Positions 18,243-24,810 of a DNA stretch of 61,851 nt are shown here, one piece after another; within the stretch, counting starts at the first letter, position 1; each line of letters opens with the position of its first letter. This DNA is from a virus. The notes under the pieces are model-generated. The model saw only the letters and a program-made list of their open reading frames with translations. It had not been told where the DNA came from and searched no databases. The DNA lies in IMG/VR virus record IMGVR_UViG_3300048597_000294, positions 1 to 61,851 of that record. One strand, written 5' to 3'. The translations under genes and the position numbers were made by a program.

Positions 18243-18272
18243 GTCCTACAACGGCCACCTGACCGCCGCGCG
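18243..18272 (+). promoter_or_regulatory. Intergenic motif GTCCTACAACG, copy 2
   Basis: GTCCTACAACGGCCAC, then CTGACCGCCGCGCG, begins ten bases after the fibre stop codon and 47 bases before the next GTG start. It matches copy 1 (2019) over nearly 30 bases apart from two one-base insertions. It may start a transcript for the distal tail, lysis and sulfatase genes. Confidence 0.5.
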
Positions 18273-18289
18273 CCTGTATCAACAGCGTC

Positions 18290-18676
18290 GTGCCGCTGAC
18301 CCAGGTCATCCCCGCCGTCGATCCCGTCGCCGATCGGCCGAGCGAATTCCCCGACGCGTTCAACGACGCGATGGAGAAGCGCGCGTCGCTCGACTACCGC
18401 ACGATCACGCATGCGGACTCGCCCTACAGCGTCGCGGAGGAGGACCAGCTCCTGATCGCCGACGCGTCCGGTGGAGCGATCACGATCAACCTGCGCCCCG
18501 TGGCCTCTTCGTCGGGGCGCGTCGTGCGCGTCAAGGCGATCTCCGTCGCCGGCGGCAACGTGACCATCGACGGCAACGCGTCCGAGACGATCGACGGCGC
18601 GACGACCAAGGTCCTCTCCGCGCAGTGGGCGAGCGCCGCCATGCACTGCAACGGGTCTTCGTGGCTCCTCATCTGA
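18290..18676 (+). CDS. Fibre-tip or tail accessory protein (128 aa)
   Basis: The N-terminal part resembles small phage proteins that begin with a 'FPDAFNDAMEKRA' helix. The C-terminal 80 residues have an 'AEEDQLLIADASGGAITINL' beta-solenoid-like strand pattern, also seen at the ends of many phage fibres. The start is GTG, 47 bases after motif copy 2. A structural role at the distal tail is inferred from both pattern and position. Confidence 0.7.
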   Translation: MPLTQVIPAVDPVADRPSEFPDAFNDAMEKRASLDYRTITHADSPYSVAEEDQLLIADASGGAITINLRPVASSSGRVVRVKAISVAGGNVTIDGNASETIDGATTKVLSAQWASAAMHCNGSSWLLI

Positions 18677-18772
18677 ACGGAGAAAGATGAACCGAACACG
18701 CCAGCAGCACTCGGAGGCAAGCCGCCACGCGGCGTGTTGCATGCGCGGTGAATCGCGCGCGGGAGGTCGACC

Positions 18773-19165
18773 GTGAGCGTGCCGAACGACCCGACCGTTC
18801 GCGAGCTGTCGCTCGTGATCAACAACGTCACCGAACGGCAGCGCGAGATGGCGGAGAACCAGCGCGAGATCACGAAGGCTCTCCAGGAGACCGCGCGCAC
18901 GCTCGAGGGAGTGACCGAACGCCTCGAAGGCCTCGAGACGCGCGTCTCCGACAAGGCCACATCCATGGACGAGATCAAGGAGCACGTCGAGAAGGCGCGC
19001 ACCGACCTCGCCGACCACGACAAACGGATCGACCGCATCGAGCAGTCGTCCCTCCGCAACCAACGGATCGCCAACTGGATCTTCGGCGGTGGCCTGATCG
19101 CGGCCGTCTCCACCGTCGTCCTGCTCTGGAAGATCGTCCAGGCCCTGCCCGACAGCACCCCGTGA
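18773..19165 (+). CDS. Coiled-coil protein with C-terminal TM helix, XhlA/holin-like (130 aa)
   Basis: Residues 1-95 are a charged helix with heptads (RQREMAENQREITKALQE, then TERLEGLETRVSDK), and residues ~100-125 are a single membrane helix (WIFGGGLIAAVSTVVLLW). This is the architecture of XhlA, a helper of phage-type lysis, and of some holins or pinholins. The next gene encodes a lipoprotein, consistent with a lysis cassette. The family match is by architecture; identity as a holin is not proven. Start GTG at 18773. Confidence 0.65.
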   Translation: MSVPNDPTVRELSLVINNVTERQREMAENQREITKALQETARTLEGVTERLEGLETRVSDKATSMDEIKEHVEKARTDLADHDKRIDRIEQSSLRNQRIANWIFGGGLIAAVSTVVLLWKIVQALPDSTP

Positions 19166-19173
19166 GGAACCCC

Positions 19174-19674
19174 ATGCTGAACCCGATCACCTGCAATCGC
19201 CCCCGCGCCACCATCGCCTTCTTGCTGGTCTGCCTCTTCGCCGCCGCTCTCGCGCTGTCGTTCTCCTCGTGCGGCGTGACGCCGGCACGATTCGACGACT
19301 ACCAGCGCGCCGTCGAGCGCAAGGACAAGGCCATCGCGAACTCGACGGTCGCGTTCGTCGAGGAGCGGATCGACGAGAAGCAGCACCTCGACAACGTCGA
19401 CAAGGCGCAGAAGGAACCGGAAGCCATCGTCACGGCCGCGAAGAACGACCTCGGTGCGCTCACCGAGTGGGGCGACTTCGCGCTCGCGATCGGCAAGACG
19501 CTCGGCGTGCCGGGCATCGTCACGGGTGCCGGGATGCTTGCCCTCGACCGCATCCGGAACAACCGCCGCCGCAAGCGTGGCGAGCCCGTGGACACCGACG
19601 GCGACGGCATCCCCGACGCGCAAGACGACCAGCCGCTCGTGCCCAACGCGCCAGCGCCCGCTCCAACGACCTGA
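19174..19674 (+). CDS. Predicted lipoprotein with Ca-binding-like tail, lysis-region (166 aa)
   Basis: A hydrophobic signal region (AFLLVCLFAAALALSFSSC) ends in a lipobox with Cys near residue 33. A helical, charged segment follows (ERIDEKQHLDNVDKAQKEPE), then a hydrophobic Gly/Ala stretch (about 106-126), then DTDGDGIPDAQDD, a calcium-binding repeat as in thrombospondin type 3/dockerin-like modules. The upstream ATG at 19174 is preferred. Position next to the XhlA-like gene suggests an outer-membrane spanin-like role, but the acidic calcium-binding end is unusual for spanins. Confidence 0.6.
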   Translation: MLNPITCNRPRATIAFLLVCLFAAALALSFSSCGVTPARFDDYQRAVERKDKAIANSTVAFVEERIDEKQHLDNVDKAQKEPEAIVTAAKNDLGALTEWGDFALAIGKTLGVPGIVTGAGMLALDRIRNNRRRKRGEPVDTDGDGIPDAQDDQPLVPNAPAPAPTT

Positions 19675-19689
19675 TCGAGGAGACCTGAC

Positions 19690-20385
19690 ATGAACCTGCT
19701 TCGACCCTTCATCGCGATGTTCCTGCTCGTGGCCGCGCTCGCGGCGACGGCTCCCGCCGGCACGGCCCCTCCGTGGGGCACCGGTCCCGGCAACGCGCAG
19801 TACACGGCGTTCTTCTCGAACCAGCGGCAGGCCACGGTGTTCAACACCGGCCCGCAGTTCGTCATGCCGCGCTTGCCGATCGGCTACAACTGCACCGAGA
19901 TCCAGGTGCGGGTGTACTGGACCGTGCAGCGTGACGTGACGCTGGACGAGGTCTCGGGCGACGCGCCCGGCGTCGTCGAGTTCAGCTCGACCGACGTGAA
20001 CGGCCGCTCGAGCTGGCAGGGCGTGACCTTCCGCACGAACGACGGCGTCGACTTCGCGTGCGTGCGCGCGGCCGTGCCGCCCTTCACGATCTTCGTGCCT
20101 CCTGGCGGGTCGTTCGGAGGCAACAACGGCTTCGAGCAACAGCTCGGCGGCGGGCTCACGGGCACGCCGTACGAGATGATCCAGGACTTCGTGTTCCCGG
20201 TCACCACGCCGGGCTTCCTCGAGGGCCCGACGCCGGGCCTGCTCGATCCGTCCGTGCCGTGGCGCGCGACGTTCCACGGGCTCTTCTCGCAGCGGACGTA
20301 CTCGGGCGTGGTCAACACCACCGCGCGCACCGTCGTCGGCGGCTCCCTCCAGTTCACCTTCGTGCGCGCGCCCGCCGCGCCCTGA
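19690..20385 (+). CDS. Secreted beta-rich protein with signal peptide (231 aa)
   Basis: A signal peptide (about residues 1-24, ending ATAPAGTA) is followed by a beta-sandwich-like domain with WTVQRDVTLDEVSG and TARTVVGGSLQFTF strands. It resembles the 'choice-of-anchor' extracellular domains of environmental bacteria rather than a phage structural protein, though no anchor motif is seen at the C-terminus. Two cysteines (in YNCTE and FACVRA) may pair. A secreted protein here is odd for a virion gene and might be acquired from a host; an endolysin role is not supported by any motif. Confidence 0.6.
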   Translation: MNLLRPFIAMFLLVAALAATAPAGTAPPWGTGPGNAQYTAFFSNQRQATVFNTGPQFVMPRLPIGYNCTEIQVRVYWTVQRDVTLDEVSGDAPGVVEFSSTDVNGRSSWQGVTFRTNDGVDFACVRAAVPPFTIFVPPGGSFGGNNGFEQQLGGGLTGTPYEMIQDFVFPVTTPGFLEGPTPGLLDPSVPWRATFHGLFSQRTYSGVVNTTARTVVGGSLQFTFVRAPAAP

Positions 20386-20400
20386 TCGGAGCCGACGCCC

Positions 20401-20814
20401 GTGACTTGGACCACCGGAACGCTGCAGCCGCTCGAGGTCAACCTCACCGGCGTGGATACGATCCTGCAGGGAGCGACGTACTACCGTGAGATCCCGCTCA
20501 CGAAGAACGGCTCCCCGCTGGATCTGACGCAGTTGACCGGTGGATCGCCGGGCCAGAAGGGGCTTCGCGTGCAGCTCCGCAAGACGGCGGGCGATCCAGG
20601 AACGGCTGGCGTCGCGACGGCGACGATCAAGAGCCCGGCGACCGCGGGCATCGTCGTGCTCGTCATGGAAGCGGTCGACACCGCGCAGATGACGGAGGCG
20701 GAGGGGGTCTACGACGTCGAGGGCTACGACAAGACGATGTCCCCCGAGGGCGTCGACCGCCTGATCCAGGGATCCTGGAAGCTGAGCCTCGAGGTTACGA
20801 AGTCCACCTCATGA
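20401..20814 (+). CDS. BppU-like baseplate/tail adaptor protein (137 aa)
   Basis: The order of strands and the end 'GVYDVEGYDKTMSPEGVDRL' plus 'IQGSWKLSLEVTKS' resemble the N-terminal domain of phage baseplate upper proteins, which connect receptor-binding enzymes to the tail. It starts with GTG, and its stop overlaps the start of the sulfatase gene (ATGA), so the two are translationally coupled. Inference: it may attach the sulfatase to the virion. Confidence 0.6.
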   Translation: MTWTTGTLQPLEVNLTGVDTILQGATYYREIPLTKNGSPLDLTQLTGGSPGQKGLRVQLRKTAGDPGTAGVATATIKSPATAGIVVLVMEAVDTAQMTEAEGVYDVEGYDKTMSPEGVDRLIQGSWKLSLEVTKSTS

Positions 20815-22385
20815 CGAAGCTCGAGGGATCGATCACCGGCGCGCGCGTCCTTGGTGGAAGCGTCACGCTCGGCGCAACGCTGGGCGGATCGGTCACGCTG
20901 GGCTCGCAGCTCGGCGGATCGATCTCCGCGACGCCCGATCCCACGGACCTTTCCGTGATCGTCGTGATGCTCGACGACCTCGGCACCGAACTGCTCGACT
21001 GGATGGGCGTCGGCGAGATCTACACGACCGACCCCGCCTTCGAGTACGCGCCCACGCCGTTCCTGTCGCAGATGGCCGTCGACGGGATCTGGTGGTCGCA
21101 GTTCTACGCCACGCCGCTGTGCAGCCCGTCGCGCGGCCGCTTGCACACGGGGCTGCGAAGCGACCAGACCGGCATCGGTCAGAACTGCCGCCAGCCGTCG
21201 CGCAACCTCGACGTTCAGTATCCGGCCTACGGCTTCACGCCCTCGTCGTCGATCACCTACCTCGCCAAGAAGGTGCGCACCGTGCGCCCCGCGGTCTCGA
21301 CCGCGTACTTCGGCAAGTGGCACATCAACGACATGTGGGGCTACGACGCCGCCAACGCGCGCGAGGACTACCCTCCGAACGTCAACCTCACCGACTACTG
21401 GAAGTTCGGCTTCCAGGAGTTCCTCGGCGGCCCGCTGCCGTACGGCGGCTCCTACGAGTGGTGGAAGGTCTCGGGCTCGGGCGGCACCGCGAACGCACCG
21501 GAGTACGTGAAGCCTGGCACGCCCGCGGTCTACGACGAGACCAACTTCGTCGGCGCCGTCGAGTGCGCGGCCGCGACGTCCTGGCTGTCGGCGCGCACGT
21601 CGCAGTTCTTCTGCGTCGTCTCGATCGACCCGCCGCACAGCCCCGTGACCATCCCGCCCTTCACGATGCTGTCGAGCGCCACGCAGACGGCGCTGACGAC
21701 CGCGGGCCTGGCTGCGGGCGACGCCGTCACGTTCTCGGCCTCGGCGCCGAACTTCCGCCTGGCTTACCGCACGGCCGTCGAATGCGCCGACACGATCGTG
21801 AAGCGCGTGTGGGACTCGGTCCCCGTCGCGCTGAAGCCCAAGACGGTCCTGATCGTGGTGAGCGACAACGGCACCCAGCTCGACGCCGTGCCGTTGGGCT
21901 TCTCGCACTGGAAGGACACCCTGTACTGGGGCGGCACGCGCGTGCCGTGCCTCATGAAGGGCCCCGCGATCGTCTCGCCGAACCGCGAGGTCCGACAGAT
22001 CGCCGACATCGCCGACCTCTACAACACCGTCGTGGACCTGATGGGGTGCAAGACCACCACGACCACGGCGCCGGAGTCGATCTCGCTACTGCCCGCGATG
22101 CAGGACCTGCTCGACCGCGAGCACGTCCAGGCCATCAAGCCCTTCGTGATCGAGCAGATGTTCTATCCGCTCGGCGCGACGAACCCGGCCACGTTCCAGG
22201 TGAGCACGCGCGGCCGGAGCGTGACGGACGGTCGGTACCGCATCGTCTACTCGCCCGACATCGCCGGCGGGATCGGCTTCTACGACACGGCCACGGACCC
22301 GCTCGAGGTCACGAACATCTACGGCTCGCAGACGAGCGAGTTCAACCGGCTGAACGCGGCCCTGGTGGCGAAGCTCCCGGTCTGA
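20811..22385 (+). CDS. Type I (formylglycine) sulfatase with N-terminal decapeptide repeats
   Basis: The 524-residue protein has all core motifs of the sulfatase/alkaline phosphatase superfamily: metal Asp55-Asp56 (VVMLDDLG), the Cys104-Ser-Pro-Ser-Arg108 formylglycine site continuing LHTG, Lys169 and His171 (GKWH), His276 (PPHSP), Asp352-Asn353 (SDNG) and Lys368. It hydrolyses sulfate esters, most likely on a polysaccharide. Cys104 must be oxidised to formylglycine by a host enzyme, since no maturase gene is seen here. There is no signal peptide; instead residues 4-43 form four decapeptide repeats (LGGSVTLGAT type). Its place after the tail fibre and adaptor genes suggests a virion enzyme acting on the host surface or matrix. 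Confidence 0.9.
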   Translation: MTKLEGSITGARVLGGSVTLGATLGGSVTLGSQLGGSISATPDPTDLSVIVVMLDDLGTELLDWMGVGEIYTTDPAFEYAPTPFLSQMAVDGIWWSQFYATPLCSPSRGRLHTGLRSDQTGIGQNCRQPSRNLDVQYPAYGFTPSSSITYLAKKVRTVRPAVSTAYFGKWHINDMWGYDAANAREDYPPNVNLTDYWKFGFQEFLGGPLPYGGSYEWWKVSGSGGTANAPEYVKPGTPAVYDETNFVGAVECAAATSWLSARTSQFFCVVSIDPPHSPVTIPPFTMLSSATQTALTTAGLAAGDAVTFSASAPNFRLAYRTAVECADTIVKRVWDSVPVALKPKTVLIVVSDNGTQLDAVPLGFSHWKDTLYWGGTRVPCLMKGPAIVSPNREVRQIADIADLYNTVVDLMGCKTTTTTAPESISLLPAMQDLLDREHVQAIKPFVIEQMFYPLGATNPATFQVSTRGRSVTDGRYRIVYSPDIAGGIGFYDTATDPLEVTNIYGSQTSEFNRLNAALVAKLPV

Positions 22386-22388
22386 GCG

Positions 22389-22583
22389 TCACGCGCGCGG
22401 CGTGAACCGGATCCCGGTCTCGGTGCGCTCGACGGTCGCGATCGGGGCGCGCGCGGCCGGAGGAGCCTTGCGCACGATGGCGCGCTCGAGCATCGCCTCG
22501 CGGTCGCGCGTGGGCATGCGCTCGAAGTCTCGCGCGCTGGGCGCGGGGAGGGGGAAGTGGCAGCGGGGGCACTTGTCGGGCAT
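22389..22583 (-). CDS. Small zinc-finger-like protein (64 aa)
   Basis: The protein starts MPDKCPRCHFPLP, a CxxC pair that could bind zinc, then a basic helix. It is encoded against the sulfatase gene with only three bases between the two stop codons, so it is a convergent small gene. A longer upstream reading exists but reads as low-complexity Arg; the Met at 22583 is the best start. Confidence 0.5.
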   Translation of the reverse strand: MPDKCPRCHFPLPAPSARDFERMPTRDREAMLERAIVRKAPPAARAPIATVERTETGIRFTPRA

Positions 22584-22643
22584 GCCCCGAGGGTACGCGC
22601 GAACCCGCGTGCCGCCACGCCGTAGGACACGGGTTCCGGTTCG

Positions 22644-22669
22644 AACCGTCCTTACCGTCCCTACCGTCC
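22644..22669 (+). repeat. Triple ACCGTCC direct repeat
   Basis: ACCGTCC occurs at 22645-22651, 22654-22660 and 22663-22669, exactly nine bases apart, in the intergenic leader before the ParB-methyltransferase gene. Such evenly spaced short repeats can be operator arrays or iterons. No protein partner is identified, and the spacing of nine is not a full helical turn. Confidence 0.4.
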
Positions 22670-22795
22670 GACGTCGGCTGTGTTCGAATCCGCACACCCG
22701 ATTCCGAGTTCCTGAAATCAGTAACCGCCTCGCGTCGTCCCGATACCTTCGGCCCGCCCAGCGGTTGTGGCGGTCCCATCCAACAGGAGGAGCGC

Positions 22796-24082
22796 ATGAC
22801 GACGAAACTCGCAGTCGAGATGGTCCCGATCCAGAAGCTGTTCCCGAGCCCCTCGAACCCCAGGCACAACGAGCCCGGCGTCCCGCACGTGGCCGCGTCG
22901 CTCAGGCGATTCGGCTGGAAGCAGCCCGTGGTCGCGAAGCCGAGCGGCGAGGTGATCGCCGGCAACACGAGGCTGAAGGCAGCGCAGTCCCTCGGGATGA
23001 CGGAGGTCCCGGTCGTGTGGTTCGACGGGAGCGAGATGGACGCCACCGCGTACTCGATCGCCGACAACCGCACGCACGAGTTCTCCACGTGGGATGACGA
23101 GGCGCTCGCGAAGCTGCTGTCGACGCTGCGCACTGAGGACGACCTCGACGGCGTCGGGTTCACCGCGGCCGAGCTGGACGAGCTCGTGATGAGCATCGAC
23201 ACGGGGCCGAGCAACCTGGTCGACCCGGGCGCGCAAGTGCCGCCCGCGCAAGCCGTCACTCGTCGCGGCGACCTGTGGATCCTCGGGCGCCACCGGCTTC
23301 TGTGTGGCGACTCGACGAGCGCAGAGGACATGCAGCGCTTGATGGGAGAGGAGCGCGCAGTGCTGCTCGCGACCGACCCGCCCTACCTCGTCGACTACCA
23401 GGGCGGCAACCACCCGCAGAGCTGGGCCAACAAGCCGGAGGTGCGCGACAAGCACTGGGACGACTACCAGGACCCGACGAGCGGCGTGGAGTTCTTCCGC
23501 AAGTTCCTCGAGGTGGCGCTGCGCCACTGCATCGAACGCGTCCCCGTGTATCAGTGGCACGCGACGCGCCGGCAGGTGATAGTCGAGGAGGCGTGGAAGG
23601 CGAACGGCCTGCTCGTGCACCAGACCATCATCTGGGTCAAGGCGCGCGCGGTGCTCACGCGATCGCACTTCATGTGGAAGCACGAGCCGTGCTTCTACGG
23701 ATGGCCGGAGGGCTCCATGCCCGAGTCCGATCAGCGTCCGCCGCCCAGCGAGACCACGGTGTGGGAGATCGACCAGGTGGGGCAGCAGGACGGGATCCAT
23801 CCCACCCAGAAGCCGCTCGCGATCTTCGAGCGCCCGATGCAGTTCCACACGCGGCAGCACGAACTTGTGCTTGAGCCGTTCTCGGGCAGCGGATCGCAGC
23901 TCATCGCGGCCGAGCGGATGGGGCGGCGCTGCAACGCGATGGAGATCTCGCCGGCGTTCGTCGATGCGGCGATCGCGCGGTGGGAGAAGGCGACCGGGCT
24001 CAAGGCCACGCTGCCGGACGGCGAGACCTTCGAGCAGACGCGCGAGGCGCGGGGCGTTGCGGGACCCTCGGAGCCGGGCTAG
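22796..24082 (+). CDS. ParB-domain DNA methyltransferase (428 aa)
   Basis: Residues ~8-120 are a ParB/Srx-like nuclease domain (PSPSNPRHNEPG, then GEVIAGNTRLKAA, then DNRTHEFSTWDDEAL). Residues ~185-400 form a DNA methyltransferase with DPPY (near 191) before the SAM-binding FSGSGSQLIAAERMG (near 361), the beta-class motif order for N6-adenine or N4-cytosine enzymes. It acts on phage or host DNA, probably for protection against restriction. An AGGAGG ribosome binding site precedes the ATG. It stands alone between two control regions and ends before a strong bidirectional terminator. Confidence 0.9.
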   Translation: MTTKLAVEMVPIQKLFPSPSNPRHNEPGVPHVAASLRRFGWKQPVVAKPSGEVIAGNTRLKAAQSLGMTEVPVVWFDGSEMDATAYSIADNRTHEFSTWDDEALAKLLSTLRTEDDLDGVGFTAAELDELVMSIDTGPSNLVDPGAQVPPAQAVTRRGDLWILGRHRLLCGDSTSAEDMQRLMGEERAVLLATDPPYLVDYQGGNHPQSWANKPEVRDKHWDDYQDPTSGVEFFRKFLEVALRHCIERVPVYQWHATRRQVIVEEAWKANGLLVHQTIIWVKARAVLTRSHFMWKHEPCFYGWPEGSMPESDQRPPPSETTVWEIDQVGQQDGIHPTQKPLAIFERPMQFHTRQHELVLEPFSGSGSQLIAAERMGRRCNAMEISPAFVDAAIARWEKATGLKATLPDGETFEQTREARGVAGPSEPG

Positions 24083-24170
24083 GATCCGGGCCTGCGGGAT
24101 CGTTCGAGAGAGGCCCCACTTCGCGAGCGGTGGCGGTCTCCGGGAAGCTCGACCGGTCCACTCTCCCTCC

Positions 24171-24210
24171 GCGGGCCGCCCTGCCACTCGATGTGGTGCG
24201 GGCGGCCCGC
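24171..24210. terminator. Strong bidirectional terminator between convergent genes
   Basis: GCGGGCCGCCC (24171-24181) and GGGCGGCCCGC (24200-24210) form a perfect 11-bp stem, with a smaller CCAC/GTGG hairpin in the loop. A TCCTTTC tract follows on the + strand. It sits between the methyltransferase stop (24082) and the stop of the leftward gene at 24216, where a convergent terminator is expected. Confidence 0.8.
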
Positions 24211-24215
24211 TCCTT

Positions 24216-24476
24216 TCACACGCTCAGCACGAGCCACACGGCCTGGCTCGCGGCGTCGCGCACGGCGGTGTCCAGCTTCCAGTAGCGGCGCTGCGCGGCG
24301 CGCAACTGGCCAGCCTGCAGGAGCTCGGCGACGGCCATGAGGTCCGCCACGTCCTTGGCGATCTGCGCGCGGAACTCGGGATCGGAGTCCCGGCGGAACG
24401 GAGCCGCGTAGGCGCGCGCGTCGCGCCGCAGTTGCGCGGCGAGCTGGCGGTTGGTGGGTTCGGTCGACTTCGTCAT
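24216..24476 (-). CDS. Small helical protein (86 aa)
   Basis: The protein (MTKSTEPTNRQLAAQLRRDA...) is wholly helical with many Arg and Ala and no recognised domain. Start chosen at ATG 24474-24476, since further upstream residues read as low-complexity sequence. It is the last leftward gene, isolated from the main leftward operon by the two tRNA genes. Function unknown. Confidence 0.6.
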   Translation of the reverse strand: MTKSTEPTNRQLAAQLRRDARAYAAPFRRDSDPEFRAQIAKDVADLMAVAELLQAGQLRAAQRRYWKLDTAVRDAASQAVWLVLSV

Positions 24477-24605
24477 TGGGTGCCCTTCTACGCGGCCGTG
24501 GGCCACGTGGCGGGACACACGCGCGGGGCGGGGGAATGCCTCGGCGAATCCGGGGATTCCGGCGCGCGGCCGGACACCCTCACGTGCGAGTCGAGTCGGG
24601 AACCC

Positions 24606-24634
24606 TTGCCCAGGTCTGCGCCGCCAAGTACCCT
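24606..24634 (+). promoter_or_regulatory. Possible promoter for the tRNA genes
   Basis: TTGCCC (24606-24611), a 17-base spacer, then TACCCT (24629-24634) matches TTGACA/TATAAT at four and three positions. It lies 17 bases before the mature end of the tRNA-Met gene, a common spacing. The fit is modest, but the position and spacing are suitable. Confidence 0.4.
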
Positions 24635-24651
24635 CCCGACACAAAGCGGTT

Positions 24652-24727
24652 GCCGGGGTGGAGCAGTTGGCAGCTCGTCAGGCTCATAACCTGAAGGTCG
24701 TCGGTTCGAGTCCGACCCCCGCCACCA
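24652..24727 (+). tRNA. tRNA-Met (anticodon CAT), initiator-like
   Basis: A full cloverleaf with encoded CCA: acceptor stem with a C:C mismatch at 2:71, D-arm GAGC/GCTC, anticodon stem TCAGG/CCTGA with loop CTCATAA, T-arm GTCGG TTCGAGT CCGAC. The body (GGGGTGGAGCAG, then GCTCGTC, then GGTCGTCGGTTC) closely matches bacterial initiator tRNAs, which have a 1:72 mismatch and three G:C pairs in the anticodon stem. Here the first of those three pairs is A:T, and 1:72 is paired, so it mixes initiator body and elongator features. Whether it serves initiation is unknown. Confidence 0.9.
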
Positions 24728-24736
24728 ACCGCGATC

Positions 24737-24809
24737 GCTGGGGTAGCTCAACGGTAGAGCGTCGCGCCGACGTGCGATGATCCAGGTTCGACTCCTGGCC
24801 CTTGCTCCA
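24737..24809 (+). tRNA. Degenerate tRNA-like gene, isotype uncertain
   Basis: D-arm GCTC AACGGTA GAGC, T-arm CCAGG TTCGACT CCTGG and encoded CCA (24807-24809) are clear. The acceptor stem has a T:T mismatch at 3:70 and a G:T pair at 4:69. The anticodon stem pairs well only if the loop has eight bases (GCCGACGT) and position 26 is missing, and the variable loop is then three bases. A seven-base reading gives GAC (Val), but the normal U33 is absent. It may be a decaying tRNA, an unusual one, or a tRNA-like element. Confidence 0.55.
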
Positions 24810-24810
24810 A

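Noticed and set aside
20811-22385. Sulfatase as host DNA contamination or a chimeric assembly
   Set aside because: The gene is coupled by an ATGA overlap to a phage-like adaptor gene, has no signal peptide, and shares the base composition of its neighbours. A chimera is unlikely, although read mapping would settle it.
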